The position numbers were made by a program, and so were the translations under genes. The notes under the pieces were generated by a model, which was not told the DNA's origin, ran no database searches, and saw only the letters and a program-made list of their open reading frames with translations. A DNA stretch of 64,000 nucleotides from an uncultured Alphaproteobacteria bacterium. GTDB lineage: Bacteria; Pseudomonadota; Alphaproteobacteria; Micavibrionales; Micavibrionaceae. Shown here one piece after another: positions 15,396 to 24,921 of the stretch. The stretch lies in contig CAMLMC010000001.1 of the NCBI GenBank assembly GCA_946481075.1, positions 1,364,001 through 1,428,000 of the forward strand, read 5' to 3'. Within the stretch, counting starts at the first letter, position 1. Each line of letters begins with the position of its first letter.

Positions 15396-16355
15396 ATGGC
15401 GAAACCACCTAAAAAGAGCGGCACCTCTTCAAAAAAGCCTGGAAGCGGCGCGGGCAAGGGCCCTGGCAAAACATCTCGTTACAATCCGGCGCACGACAAA
15501 GGCCTTAGAAAATTTGGCAAACCTGGGGATTCCCGGGATACGCGCGATCAAGCCCGCGCCAAACCCGCCAGACAGGACGCGCGTTCCACGCCACGTCCTA
15601 CCAAAAGCCACAGCCCAACAAAGCCTGCCGCCATTAAAGCCGACTTATTCGGCATGCATGCTGTGCGCGAGGCATGGGCAAACCCGAAACGATATGTCCA
15701 CGCGCTGTTCATCACCGAAGCGGCGCTGCGTGAGTTCGGGCCCTATCTTGCAACCGATGCCAAGCGTCCGGAACCAACCGTGGTTGATAAGGACGCACTG
15801 GACCGCGCCTTTCCACCCGGCACGGTACATCAGGGAATCGCCCTGTCCGCGCAAGCCTTGCCAGAGCTGTCCGCCACAGATCTTATTATCAAAGCGAAAG
15901 GCAAACCCAAATCTGTCATTGTGATGCTGGATCAGGTTACGGACCCGCACAATGTTGGCGCGATTTTGCGGTCCGCCTGCGCGTTCGGCGCGGATGGGGT
16001 TGTCATGCAGACCCGTCATACGCCGGATATGGCCGGAATTCTTGCAAAGACCGCCTGCGGCGCAGTCGATCATATTCCGGTCGCCTATGAAACCAACCTT
16101 TCCCGCGCGCTGGAAACCCTGAAAGAACATCATTATACCGTGATCGGCATGGACGAACACGCAGAGCAGAATTTCACGGATCTTCCCTCCTATGAACGTG
16201 CCGTGATCGTGCTGGGCGCGGAGGGGCCGGGCATGCGCCGTCTGATCCGGGACCATTGCGATGTGCTGGTGACCCTGCCGACCAAAAAGCCGATTAATTC
16301 CTTAAATGTCTCGAACGCGGCCGCCGTGGCGCTTTACGCGCTGTGCGGGGTTTGA
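15396..16355 (+). CDS. rlmB: SpoU-family 23S rRNA 2'-O-methyltransferase (RlmB-like)
   Basis: The protein has about 319 residues. A basic, low-complexity N-terminus (about 80 residues of K, P, S, G) precedes the substrate-binding domain (DLFGMHAVREAWANPKRYV) and the SPOUT methylase with knot motifs VMLDQVTDPHNVGAILRSA, VIVLGAEGPGMRRL and KPINSLNVSNAAAVALY. RlmB methylates G2251 of 23S rRNA; the subfamily call is by overall likeness. The frame is open back through the antisense of tRNA-Tyr, so the start is set by the first plausible Met: 15396, or 15384 just upstream. No strong ribosome site is seen for either. Confidence 0.88.
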   Translation: MAKPPKKSGTSSKKPGSGAGKGPGKTSRYNPAHDKGLRKFGKPGDSRDTRDQARAKPARQDARSTPRPTKSHSPTKPAAIKADLFGMHAVREAWANPKRYVHALFITEAALREFGPYLATDAKRPEPTVVDKDALDRAFPPGTVHQGIALSAQALPELSATDLIIKAKGKPKSVIVMLDQVTDPHNVGAILRSACAFGADGVVMQTRHTPDMAGILAKTACGAVDHIPVAYETNLSRALETLKEHHYTVIGMDEHAEQNFTDLPSYERAVIVLGAEGPGMRRLIRDHCDVLVTLPTKKPINSLNVSNAAAVALYALCGV

Positions 16356-16363
16356 AATTTTCT

Positions 16364-16391
16364 TTGACTTATTGCCATAATATTGTATAAC
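16364..16391 (+). promoter_or_regulatory. Promoter of glk
   Basis: TTGACT (16364-16369), a 16-base spacer and TATAAC (16386-16391) lie 26 bases before the glucokinase ATG, right after rlmB ends. The match to a housekeeping promoter is good. Confidence 0.6.
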
Positions 16392-16416
16392 CCGCCCATA
16401 ATCAAAGGGTGAGTTC

Positions 16417-17466
16417 ATGACACAAGCAGTCGATATTGTCGGTGATTTTGGCGGGACGAACGCGCGGCTTGCCGTTTCGACATCCGATGCGCTCGATATA
16501 AGCACCATACGTGAGTATCGTTGCCGCGACTTCCCAAACCCCGCATCAATCATTAGCGCCTATATGGATGACGTGTCTATTCGCGAGGCGCACAAAGGTG
16601 TGTTCGCCGTTGCCGGCGGTTCTGCGGACCCCAAAAAAGTTGTTTTCACAAACGGACCGTGGAAACAGCGCGCGGTCGATTTTACCGATGTTAAAATTCA
16701 AGACGTCCATACCATGAATGACTTTGCCGCTGTTTGTTACTCGGTGGCCTCGCTACAGCCAAACGATTGCTCCGTCATCCTCGAAAGCGGACAAGACCCG
16801 TTTTACCCTTCCTCTCTCCTTGCGGATGCGAAAAGCACACATATTAATAAAACCCAGCTGCTGACCAGTGACCCTGCCAAACGGTTTGTCACGATCGGCC
16901 CGGGTACAGGTCTGGGCGTAAGCAGCGGCCTTGTGACCGACAACGGACAGTTTCTCGTGCTCGGCGGTGAAGGCGGCCATACAACTTTCGCGCCCGATAC
17001 AACCGAAGAAATGGAATTGATGAAGCACCTTATGGACATGGACAAAATTGTCACCAAGGAAACAATTGCTTCTGGTACTGGCCTTGCCATCACGTTCAAT
17101 GCGTTTTGTCACATCCGCCGTATCGACCACAGCATCAAGGATGCATCCGAACTGCCCGAGCAGTTGTCCATGAACAAACCCAAAGAGATTAGAGACGCCG
17201 CCCTAGCAACCTATATTCTTTTTGCCGAAACTCTGGGACGCAGCGCTGCTTCGGCCGCCCTGACCAACAATGCCCAAACCGTCTTTCTGGCGGGGGGCGT
17301 TATTCCGAAAATGGGTGAACTTTTCCGCAAAAACGCGTTCTCCCGTGCGTTCAGGGACAATGACCTTGGCTCCAACAACATGCTGCAAAAGGTTCCTGTG
17401 GTTCAAATCACACACCCGCAGCCAGGGCTTCTGGGCTGCCACTCCTTCCTGCAATTGCAGAAATAG
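16417..17466 (+). CDS. glk: Glucokinase
   Basis: This 349-residue ROK/hexokinase-fold kinase phosphorylates glucose with ATP in the cytoplasm. Seen are the phosphate loop VGDFGGTNARLAVS (residues 8-21), the sugar-binding TMNDFAAVCYSV, the GPGTGLGVS motif, GGEGGHTTFAP and the C-terminal VFLAGGVIPKM. The Glk type lacks a ROK-type Cys zinc site. It is preceded by its own promoter and followed by polA after 47 bases. Glucose 6-phosphate also feeds the sugar nucleotides used by the exopolysaccharide locus at the right end. Confidence 0.93.
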   Translation: MTQAVDIVGDFGGTNARLAVSTSDALDISTIREYRCRDFPNPASIISAYMDDVSIREAHKGVFAVAGGSADPKKVVFTNGPWKQRAVDFTDVKIQDVHTMNDFAAVCYSVASLQPNDCSVILESGQDPFYPSSLLADAKSTHINKTQLLTSDPAKRFVTIGPGTGLGVSSGLVTDNGQFLVLGGEGGHTTFAPDTTEEMELMKHLMDMDKIVTKETIASGTGLAITFNAFCHIRRIDHSIKDASELPEQLSMNKPKEIRDAALATYILFAETLGRSAASAALTNNAQTVFLAGGVIPKMGELFRKNAFSRAFRDNDLGSNNMLQKVPVVQITHPQPGLLGCHSFLQLQK

Positions 17467-17513
17467 CGGCCCTGCCTCTGGACAAGAATGGCCCGCTCCG
17501 CCATGGTAGCGGG

Positions 17514-20306
17514 ATGAGCGAGCATTCAGACGAAATCTTCCTGATCGATGTATCGGGCTATATCTTCCGGGCCTATTATGCCCTGCCCCAGAATCTGACC
17601 AATCCCGCCGGGCAACCAGTGGGTGCCGTTCTTGGCTTTACCAATATGATTTTAAAGCTGCTTACGGATCTGAAGGCACCCTACATCGCCGCAATATTCG
17701 ACGCCGCACGCAAGAATTTCCGTTACGATATTTACGATCAGTACAAGGCGAACCGTGAGGAAGCCCCGGCGGATCTGATCCCGCAATTTCCCCTCTTTCG
17801 TGATGCCGCCATTGCTTTTGGTGTACCGGCGATCGAGTTGGAGGGGTACGAGGCCGATGATCTGATCGCAACCTATGCCAAGCTCGCCAAGGCACAGGGG
17901 CGTAAGGTTACCATCGTCGGCACGGATAAAGATCTTATGCAGCTCGTCGATGACAACGTGCGCCTTTATGATCCAATTAAAAATAAATATCTCGGCGCCG
18001 AAGACGTCATGGAAAAATTCGGCGTCATGCCGGATAAGGTTGTCGATGTGCAGGCCTTGTGCGGCGATAGCGTCGATAACGTGCCGGGCGTACCGGGCAT
18101 AGGGGTCAAGACGGCGGCGCAATTGATCAATGAATATGGCAGTCTTGAAAACCTGTTAGAAAAAGCGCCTGAGATTAAACAGAACAAGCGCCGCGAATCC
18201 CTGATTGAACATGCCGAAGCCGCGCGGATGAGCAAACGCCTCGTCAAACTCGATACCGACGCGCCGGTGCCGATGGCGATTGAAGAATTTAAGGCACACG
18301 ATCCACAGACACCAGAGCTCGTAGCCTTTCTACGCGCACAGGGATTTAAAAATATTCTGGCGCGGCTTGGCGAAAAAACCGATGACCTTCCGGCCCCAAG
18401 GCCAAGACCCGAAGAGATGATGGAGGATGTGCGCGGCAATACCGGAGACGATCCCGAATTACCACCAATCAATAAGAATATTTACACTCTGATCAATAGC
18501 GTGGACGAACTCAAACGCTGGATCGATCAAGCCTATGAGAACGGCTATCTGGCCATCGATACCGAAACCACGCATCTGACGCCCGCCCTTGCAACCCTTG
18601 TCGGTATTTCCCTCTGCGTGAAGCCGGGTCAATCGGGATATATTCCGCTGACACATGCGCAGCCGCAAGCAGATCTTCTTGGCGGCGGCGGTGAGGATAT
18701 TAAACAAATTCCGTTGTCCGAAGTCATCGCCCTTTTGAAACCGGTCCTTGAAGACAGGTCGGTTTTGAAGATCGGCCATAACATCAAATATGACTGGCAG
18801 ATGCTCTATAAACACGGCATCGAAATGTCTCCGTGCGATGATACGATGTTGATGTCCTATGTTCTGGATGGGACCAGCGCCTCAAATAGCATGGACGAGC
18901 TCTGCAAAAAACTCTTCGATCATCAAACAATCAAATATGACGATGTAACGGGCAAGGGAAAGAACCGCATTACGTTTGACCTCGTCCCACCCGATAAAGC
19001 CTGTGACTATGCCGCTGAAGATGCGGATATCACCCGCCGTTTTTATCACATCTTCAAACAGCGCCTTACAGCAGAACGTATGACTTCCGTCTATGAGGAT
19101 ATAGAACGTCCGCTGGCCGAAGTCATCGCGCGAATGGAATGGGACGGCATCAAGGTAGATCCCGCAATTCTACGTGATATGTCCGTGGAATTCGGACAAA
19201 AACTGGCGGTCCTTGAAAAAGATATCCATGTGATGGCAGGCGGAGAATTCAATGTCGGATCACCAAAACAAATAGGCGAAATATTATTCGGCCGCATGGG
19301 ACTCGAAGGCGGTAGCAAGACGAAGACGGGGCAATGGTCCACCGATGTCGATGTTCTTGAAAAACTTTCGGCGCAGGGGCATGAGATTGTCACGAAGATT
19401 TTGGAATGGCGCGGCCTCTCGAAATTAAAATCAACCTATACCGATGCCCTGCAGGAACAGATCAATCCGGCAACGGGCCGTGTGCATACATCCTTTTCCA
19501 TGGCGGGGACTAGCACGGGCCGCCTTTCTTCATCGGACCCCAATTTGCAAAATATTCCGATCAGGACAGAAGAAGGGCGCCGAATCCGTGAAGCGTTTGT
19601 CGCAGAAAAAGGTCATGTGCTTCTTTCCGTCGATTATTCCCAGGTCGAACTACGGCTGGCCGCCGAAATGGCTGGCGTAAAGGCCCTGAAACAGGCCTTC
19701 CGCGACGATGTCGATATTCACGCGCTTACGGCGTCTCAGGTCTTTGGTATTCCGCTCGATCAGGTCACACCCGATATCCGCCGCAATGCCAAGGCCGTCA
19801 ATTTCGGAATCATCTATGGCATATCGGGGTGGGGACTGTCTAAACAGCTCGGCATTTCTCCTGGCGAAGCGAACGACTTCATCAAACGTTATCTCACCAC
19901 CTTCTCCGAAATTCAGGATTATATGGAACGGACAAAAGATGAAGCGCGTAAATATGGCTATGTCAAAACGCTGCTGGGCCGTAAATGTTATATCCTCAAT
20001 ATCAACGCCGGAAATCCCGGCTGGCGCGCGGGCGCGGAGCGTCAGGCGATCAACGCGCCTTTGCAAGGCACCGCCGCCGACATCATGAAAAAGGCGATGA
20101 TCCGGATGAATCCGGCGCTTCGCGCTGCGAACCTCAAGGCTAAAATGCTTTTGCAGGTGCATGACGAACTGATTTTCGAAGTCCCCGAAAGTGAAATCGA
20201 TGAAACAACCGCCCTCGTCAAATCCGTCATGGAGAATGTTGTAAAACTGGATGTACCCTTGGTCGCCGAGGCGGGCCACGGCCACAGCTGGGGCGAGGCG
20301 CATTGA
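17514..20306 (+). CDS. polA: DNA polymerase I
   Basis: All three activities are present in 930 residues. The N-terminal 5' nuclease (FLIDVSGYIFRAYYALP, IVGTDKDLMQLV, GDSVDNVPGVPGIG) covers about residues 1-290. The 3'-5' proofreading exonuclease, with DTE at residues 349-351 and later DAD, covers about 335-520. The polymerase domain has DYSQVELR (catalytic Asp about 707), the O-helix RRNAKAVNFGIIYG and VHDELIFEVP (Asp about 884). Both exonuclease metal motifs are intact, so proofreading is expected. It makes DNA in repair and Okazaki-fragment processing. A TTG-started membrane-protein gene overlaps its stop by 4 bases. Confidence 0.97.
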   Translation: MSEHSDEIFLIDVSGYIFRAYYALPQNLTNPAGQPVGAVLGFTNMILKLLTDLKAPYIAAIFDAARKNFRYDIYDQYKANREEAPADLIPQFPLFRDAAIAFGVPAIELEGYEADDLIATYAKLAKAQGRKVTIVGTDKDLMQLVDDNVRLYDPIKNKYLGAEDVMEKFGVMPDKVVDVQALCGDSVDNVPGVPGIGVKTAAQLINEYGSLENLLEKAPEIKQNKRRESLIEHAEAARMSKRLVKLDTDAPVPMAIEEFKAHDPQTPELVAFLRAQGFKNILARLGEKTDDLPAPRPRPEEMMEDVRGNTGDDPELPPINKNIYTLINSVDELKRWIDQAYENGYLAIDTETTHLTPALATLVGISLCVKPGQSGYIPLTHAQPQADLLGGGGEDIKQIPLSEVIALLKPVLEDRSVLKIGHNIKYDWQMLYKHGIEMSPCDDTMLMSYVLDGTSASNSMDELCKKLFDHQTIKYDDVTGKGKNRITFDLVPPDKACDYAAEDADITRRFYHIFKQRLTAERMTSVYEDIERPLAEVIARMEWDGIKVDPAILRDMSVEFGQKLAVLEKDIHVMAGGEFNVGSPKQIGEILFGRMGLEGGSKTKTGQWSTDVDVLEKLSAQGHEIVTKILEWRGLSKLKSTYTDALQEQINPATGRVHTSFSMAGTSTGRLSSSDPNLQNIPIRTEEGRRIREAFVAEKGHVLLSVDYSQVELRLAAEMAGVKALKQAFRDDVDIHALTASQVFGIPLDQVTPDIRRNAKAVNFGIIYGISGWGLSKQLGISPGEANDFIKRYLTTFSEIQDYMERTKDEARKYGYVKTLLGRKCYILNINAGNPGWRAGAERQAINAPLQGTAADIMKKAMIRMNPALRAANLKAKMLLQVHDELIFEVPESEIDETTALVKSVMENVVKLDVPLVAEAGHGHSWGEAH

Positions 20307-20893
20307 TCGACCCCGATTATAAAATTATTCTCGGAACAATCGCCGTCGGCATGACAGTCTGGGCCCATGTTCCCTACTTTCTCGAAACACTCAAAGGCAT
20401 TAGCAAGCCACATGTTTTTACGTGGATTATCTGGTCCGCGCTTACATGCATTGCCGCAGCAGCACAATTTTCCGGTGGCGCTGGAATGGGTGCATGGGTG
20501 ACAGCGGTAACAAGTGCGATTTGCGTCGCTATTACTATTGCCGCATTCCGGGTGGGCGATAAGGATATCACGCGCAGCGACTGGGTTATGTTTCTGGCGG
20601 GCCTATCCGCCATTCCAGTCTGGATGATGATGGATGATCCGCTGCTGGCCGTGTTGATTATCACTGGGATCGATGTCGCAGCAGTCTATCCGACCTTCCG
20701 CAAATCATGGAGGAAACCGTTTGAAGAAAACACATTCATGTACGGGTTCAATGTTCCGCGCCATTTGCTGGCCATCTCATCTATTCAATCCTATTCGATT
20801 GTCACAACGCTCTATCCGGCAGGATTGCTGCTCATGAATATTGTAATGTATGTGATGCTGAAATACCGCCGCGCCCGCCTGACTAACGTTTGA
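20303..20893 (+). CDS. Polytopic membrane protein of unknown function
   Basis: The 196-residue protein has about six hydrophobic segments. The stretch VWAHVPYFLETLKGISKPHVFTWIIW resembles a PQ-loop or SWEET-like repeat, and a similar PTFRKSWRKPFEENTFMY follows later. A small sugar or amino-acid transporter fold is possible but unproven. The start is TTG at 20303, overlapping the polA stop (TTGA), which implies coupled translation; ATG at 20350 is the alternative. It ends convergently, overlapping the DUF1223 gene by 11 bases. Confidence 0.7.
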   Translation: MIDPDYKIILGTIAVGMTVWAHVPYFLETLKGISKPHVFTWIIWSALTCIAAAAQFSGGAGMGAWVTAVTSAICVAITIAAFRVGDKDITRSDWVMFLAGLSAIPVWMMMDDPLLAVLIITGIDVAAVYPTFRKSWRKPFEENTFMYGFNVPRHLLAISSIQSYSIVTTLYPAGLLLMNIVMYVMLKYRRARLTNV

Positions 20894-21638
20894 CGCTACC
20901 AGCACCGATGATTTTTCCAGTGGCCATGTTTTGCGCGATCAGGGCAACGCCTTCATTCGCGGGAGTAAAGGGGACATTCACCGCGCGGACCATGGCGGAC
21001 CCATCCCACGCGCCGAGATCCTGCAGGCGGCTCACGACATTGTAATAGGTAACCTTCTTGCCGAAATTGCCGCCTTCGGTCATCGTCATGTTGTGCGGTT
21101 TATCATAGATCGCGAGCCAAAGCTTGATCGGCGCGCCATTGACGGATGCCGCGGGCATCGTAAAACTATAGGCACCCCCGCCCGCAGGTGTCATGGGAAT
21201 GGCAAATATTTTTTCTCCGCGCGCTTTTAAAATCCCCGCGCTAATTTTACCGCCCTCATAGCCGATCATATCCATATGGCCATTGATAACAAGTTGCGGC
21301 GTATAGCGCGGGCCCGTGCCGATCAGTCGGTTATAATCGTTCTGGCGCTTCGTGCAGAAACCTTGGCCCAGAGAATTTTGACGCACGTTGAAATAATCGA
21401 CATGGCACGACAGTGCGATCACACCTTGTTGTGCGGCCATTTGCCCCAAAAGCGCATCGGCGGGCGGACAAAAGCTGCATCCTTGCGACGTAAAAAGTTC
21501 GAGCACCACCGGCGGCGGCGTGGATGGCGCAGGGGGCGGCACCTGTTGCGCGGTGATCAGCGGCGGGGCGGCGGTTTGAGCCATGGCTGCACCCGACAAA
21601 ATAAGAGCAGCCATAAAAAATACAGGGAATCGGATCAT
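20883..21638 (-). CDS. Exported DUF1223 protein with thioredoxin-like fold
   Basis: This 251-residue protein has a signal peptide (FFMAALILSGAAMA, cleavage near residue 21), a Pro-rich linker and the DUF1223 core VVLELFTSQGCSFCPPADALLGQMA. Its CSFC pair sits where thioredoxins have their active site. Further landmarks are SCHVDYFN and RYTPQLVINGH. It is probably periplasmic. A redox role is suggested by the CxxC, but the family's function is not established. A monocistronic gene, convergent with the membrane-protein gene. Confidence 0.88.
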   Translation of the reverse strand: MIRFPVFFMAALILSGAAMAQTAAPPLITAQQVPPPAPSTPPPVVLELFTSQGCSFCPPADALLGQMAAQQGVIALSCHVDYFNVRQNSLGQGFCTKRQNDYNRLIGTGPRYTPQLVINGHMDMIGYEGGKISAGILKARGEKIFAIPMTPAGGGAYSFTMPAASVNGAPIKLWLAIYDKPHNMTMTEGGNFGKKVTYYNVVSRLQDLGAWDGSAMVRAVNVPFTPANEGVALIAQNMATGKIIGAGSVKR

Positions 21639-21717
21639 CCCCGGATATTAAAGCCCCTTCCCTTTTTTGGAAAGGCGCGATAACGATAAGACAGAATTAA
21701 AACCTAAGGAATGTCGA

Positions 21718-22236
21718 ATGGCCGACCATAATACATATCGTAAGGATTTCCCCGTTTCTTGGGATGAAATGCACCGCAATTCCAAGGCGCTGGCCTGGCG
21801 CCTGCTGGGCAAAGGGCCGCTTCCCGAGGGCAAATGGAAAGGCGTGATCGCTATCACCCGCGGCGGCCTTGTCCCTGCCTGTATCATGGCGCGGGAGCTG
21901 GAAGTCCTCACGGTCGAAACCTTCTGTATTTCCACTTACGATGTTAAGGATATGGGCGAAAAATCCAACATCCTGAAAATGCCTGCCGCCGTGGACGGCG
22001 ATGGCGAAGGCTGGCTGGTTGTGGACGACCTTGTTGATACAGGCGGCACATTCCGCCTGATCCGCCAACATTACCCGAAGGCCCATTACGCCTGCCTTTA
22101 TGCAAAACCAAAAGGCGAGGATACGGTCGACACCTATATTACGGAAGTCAGCCAGGACACCTGGATTCATTTTCCCTGGGATCTAGAAATCCAATATGCC
22201 ACCCCGCTCGCCCGTCAGGACGGCCCCAAGGCGTAA
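21718..22236 (+). CDS. gpt: Xanthine(-guanine) phosphoribosyltransferase
   Basis: The 172-residue purine-salvage enzyme transfers phosphoribose from PRPP to xanthine or guanine. Visible are VIAITRGGLVPACIMARELEV and the PRPP loop VVDDLVDTGGTFRLI, with acidic pair D-D and the TGGT turn. The C-terminal WIHFPWDLE matches Gpt. AAGGAATG lies upstream; the ATG at 21718 is the first in frame that fits the family N-terminus. A frame open farther upstream has no support. Confidence 0.92.
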   Translation: MADHNTYRKDFPVSWDEMHRNSKALAWRLLGKGPLPEGKWKGVIAITRGGLVPACIMARELEVLTVETFCISTYDVKDMGEKSNILKMPAAVDGDGEGWLVVDDLVDTGGTFRLIRQHYPKAHYACLYAKPKGEDTVDTYITEVSQDTWIHFPWDLEIQYATPLARQDGPKA

Positions 22237-22243
22237 AAAACGC

Positions 22244-22273
22244 TTGATTTGTGCGGGTTTGGCACGCTATAAC
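22244..22273 (+). promoter_or_regulatory. Promoter of rpmI-rplT
   Basis: TTGATT (22244-22249), an 18-base spacer and TATAAC (22268-22273) begin just after gpt ends, giving a leader of about 70 bases before rpmI. infC, often the first gene of this operon, is absent here. Confidence 0.55.
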
Positions 22274-22351
22274 CCACCCAATCCATATGGTCTGGCTTAG
22301 TGTATCGGCTGCCTCGACCATATTTTATTTAACTCTTTCAAGGAGATAGAA

Positions 22352-22603
22352 ATGCCGAAGATGAAAACGAAAAGCAGCGCCAAAAAGCGCTTCTCTCTGA
22401 CTGCCTCTGGCAAAGTCAAGTTCAAGCAAGCCTGTAAAGGCCACCGCCTGATGCAAAAACCCAAAAGCATGAAATCCAAAGCCAAGGGTACCGACACAAT
22501 GGAACGTGGCGATGCAGAAAAAGTGATCCGTCACTACCTGCCATACGGCCGCGCCAAGCGTCACACAACAAAACCGGCCGCATCGGCCGCTGCAGCAGAA
22601 TAA
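22352..22603 (+). CDS. rpmI: 50S ribosomal protein L35
   Basis: The first 65 residues ([46 protein letters not shown]) are a typical L35. A tail of about 18 residues rich in Ala and Thr extends past the usual end, giving 83. AAGGAG lies 8 bases before the ATG. It is followed by rplT after 15 bases. Confidence 0.96.
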   Translation: MPKMKTKSSAKKRFSLTASGKVKFKQACKGHRLMQKPKSMKSKAKGTDTMERGDAEKVIRHYLPYGRAKRHTTKPAASAAAAE

Positions 22604-22618
22604 GGGAGGCCGTAAACC

Positions 22619-22996
22619 ATGGCACGCACCAAAGGGGGCCCACGCGCCCACGCAAGACACCGTAAGGTTATCAAGGCCGCCAAAGGTCACTTCGGCCGCC
22701 GCAAGAACTGTTTCCGCACAGCGGTCCAGTCTGTTGAAGCCGCCCGTCAATATGCCTATATCGGCCGTAAGCAAAAGAAACGCAATTTCCGCGCACTGTG
22801 GATTCAGCGTATCAATGCTGCTGCCCGTATCAACGGCATGACATACTCTACATTCATGAACGGCCTGACAAAGGCGAATATCGGTCTGGACCGCAAGGTC
22901 CTGTCCGAAATGGCGATCCACAATCCGGAAGCCTTCGCAGCGCTCGCCAAAGTTGCTCTGGCCAATGCGACAAATTCGCAGGCCAAAGCCGCCTAA
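22619..22996 (+). CDS. rplT: 50S ribosomal protein L20
   Basis: The 125-residue protein is basic and complete. The N-terminal RNA-binding helix region ([23 protein letters not shown]) is followed by the globular part ([20 protein letters not shown]). It binds 23S rRNA early in 50S assembly and in many bacteria also represses its own operon. It is second in the rpmI-rplT pair and is followed by a strong terminator. Confidence 0.97.
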   Translation: MARTKGGPRAHARHRKVIKAAKGHFGRRKNCFRTAVQSVEAARQYAYIGRKQKKRNFRALWIQRINAAARINGMTYSTFMNGLTKANIGLDRKVLSEMAIHNPEAFAALAKVALANATNSQAKAA

Positions 22997-23019
22997 GACC
23001 GTTTCAAAGCAAAAATTCA

Positions 23020-23048
23020 AACAGCCCCTTACCGGGGCTGTTTTTTTA
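23020..23048 (+). terminator. Terminator after rplT
   Basis: AACAGCCCC-TTACC-GGGGCTGTT is followed directly by a run of seven T. This is a textbook intrinsic terminator 23 bases after the rplT stop. Confidence 0.9.
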
Positions 23049-23062
23049 TGCGATAGAAAGAC

Positions 23063-23734
23063 ATGACCTATCTTGCCGTATTCGATTGGAACGGGACATT
23101 GTTCGATGACACGCCCGCGACCCTGAAAGCCACAAATGCCTGCCTTCGGTCTTTCAACCTGCCCGAAATCGACATGCATACGATGCAGGAAACTTTCTCC
23201 TTTCCCTTAATTCACTTTTACGAGCGGATGGGTGTCAATGTCGCGGACTATCTGGAACGCGCGGAAGAGGAAAGCGAAGTTTATCTAGGCTGTTATGAAG
23301 TGGCAAAGCATGAATGCGGCGTGATGGAAGGCGCAGTTGAGTTGCTTGAATGGCTCACGGGAAAGAATGTCCACTGCATGATACTGAGCAATCACCTCCA
23401 GACCCATCTGGATAAGGATGTCGAAATGCTCGGTCTCACCAGTTATATGAAACATATTTCCGGCAACGAAACCAAGGCAACCATCACACAAGGCCTTTCC
23501 AAGCAGATCCGGCTGGAGGCCTATATGGAACAGCACGGCTTTGCGCCCGAAAAGACCTTTATCATCGGCGATAGCCATGAGGAACCGGAACTGGCCAAGC
23601 GTTTGGGCATCCTCGGCATTTCCATCGCGGGTGGCCTGCTTTCAGCGGCAAGGCTCGAAAAATACAAGGCGGACTACATCGTCCACCGGCTACACGAAGT
23701 CCGCCCGATCCTCGAAAATCGCTGGAAATTATAG
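23063..23734 (+). CDS. HAD-superfamily hydrolase
   Basis: The 223-residue phosphatase-like protein has motif [11 protein letters not shown] (nucleophile Asp6; the second acidic residue is Asn, as in one HAD subgroup), motif II ILSNH and the motif IV region [16 protein letters not shown]. An alpha-helical cap (about residues 15-85) suits a small substrate such as phosphoglycolate. The substrate cannot be told from sequence. It lies 25 bases before pheS. Confidence 0.85.
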   Translation: MTYLAVFDWNGTLFDDTPATLKATNACLRSFNLPEIDMHTMQETFSFPLIHFYERMGVNVADYLERAEEESEVYLGCYEVAKHECGVMEGAVELLEWLTGKNVHCMILSNHLQTHLDKDVEMLGLTSYMKHISGNETKATITQGLSKQIRLEAYMEQHGFAPEKTFIIGDSHEEPELAKRLGILGISIAGGLLSAARLEKYKADYIVHRLHEVRPILENRWKL

Positions 23735-23759
23735 GAAATTTTGGGCTATAGTCGCGCCC

Positions 23760-24848
23760 ATGATACAGAATTTAGCCCTTTTAAAAGATGAACTGACGGC
23801 CCAGATTTCAGCCGCAAACGACCTACAGTCCCTTGAAGAGGCGCGCCTTGCCGCGATCGGTAAAAAGGGCCGCATCACCGACCTGATGAAAAGCCTCGGC
23901 GCGATGGAACCGGAAGAGCGCAAAAATTTCGGCGCCGCCGTCAATGAACTGAAAAATGAAGTGACGGCCCTGATCGAAAAACAGGAAGCGGCTTTGAAGA
24001 AACAGGCGATGGCCGAAAAACTGGCCGCGGAAACGATCGATGTCACGCTCCCTATTCGTCCTGAGCGCAAAGGCTCCATCCACCCGATCACGCAGACGCA
24101 GGAAGAGCTTCTCTCCATCTTTGCTTCGATGGGTTTCGAGCTGGATGAAGGTCCCGATATCGAAGATGATTTCCACAATTTTACAGCGCTGAACTTTCCG
24201 CCGGGGCATCCCGCGCGTGAAATGCATGATACATTTTACCTGCCGAATGATCCCGATGAAAAAGGTGAGGCGCAAAAGAAGTTACTGCGCACACACACAT
24301 CCACCGTCCAGATCCGCCACATGCTTGGCAAAAAACCACCCTTCAAGATGGTTTGCATGGGCCGTGTGTATCGCTCCGATTACGACATGACCCACACGCC
24401 GGTCTTCCACCAGATGGAGGGCCTTGTGATCGACAAGAACATCCACATGGGCCACCTTAAAGGTTGCCTGATGGATTTCTGCCGCGCCTATTTTGAAATA
24501 GACGATCTGCCCGTTCGTTTCCGCCCCTCCTTCTTCCCCTTCACAGAACCGAGCGCGGAAGTGGATATTGGCTGCTCCCGCAAAGGCGGTGAACTGAAAA
24601 TAGGCGGCGGTGATAGCTGGCTGGAAATTCTCGGCTGCGGCATGGTCCATCCCAATGTCCTCAAGAACTGTGGCGTTGACCCAGACGAATATCAGGGGTT
24701 TGCCTTTGGTATGGGCGTTGAGCGTCTGGCGATGTTGAAATACGGCATTCCAGATCTGCGCAGTATGTTCGAAAGCGATGTCCGCTGGCTGTCCCATTAC
24801 GGATTTGATCCGTTGAACCGCCCCAACCGTGCGACTTCAGGCCGGTAA
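23760..24848 (+). CDS. pheS: Phenylalanyl-tRNA synthetase alpha subunit
   Basis: The 362-residue catalytic subunit has an N-terminal coiled coil (about residues 1-90) and class II motifs, including [34 protein letters not shown], the motif 2 region [27 protein letters not shown] and motif 3 [22 protein letters not shown]. It charges tRNA-Phe together with PheT. The ATG at 23760 starts the family-like N-terminus; the frame is open far upstream inside the HAD gene. pheT is not adjacent but about 1.9 kb downstream. Confidence 0.97.
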   Translation: MIQNLALLKDELTAQISAANDLQSLEEARLAAIGKKGRITDLMKSLGAMEPEERKNFGAAVNELKNEVTALIEKQEAALKKQAMAEKLAAETIDVTLPIRPERKGSIHPITQTQEELLSIFASMGFELDEGPDIEDDFHNFTALNFPPGHPAREMHDTFYLPNDPDEKGEAQKKLLRTHTSTVQIRHMLGKKPPFKMVCMGRVYRSDYDMTHTPVFHQMEGLVIDKNIHMGHLKGCLMDFCRAYFEIDDLPVRFRPSFFPFTEPSAEVDIGCSRKGGELKIGGGDSWLEILGCGMVHPNVLKNCGVDPDEYQGFAFGMGVERLAMLKYGIPDLRSMFESDVRWLSHYGFDPLNRPNRATSGR

Positions 24849-24863
24849 AACGACTTAACCATC

Positions 24864-24888
24864 AAAACGCCCCGATAGGGCGTTTTTT
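24864..24888 (+). terminator. Terminator after pheS
   Basis: ACGCCC-CGATA-GGGCGT is followed by TTTTTT. It separates pheS from the next gene and argues that pheS and pheT are not on one unbroken transcript. Confidence 0.8.
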
Positions 24889-24921
24889 GTTGCAAAAAAC
24901 GCATCTTCCGATTATTAAATT

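Noticed and set aside
22325..23179. 284-codon minus-strand frame opposite rpmI and rplT
   Set aside because: It is antisense to two certain ribosomal-protein genes and rich in Cys, His and Phe as such shadows often are.
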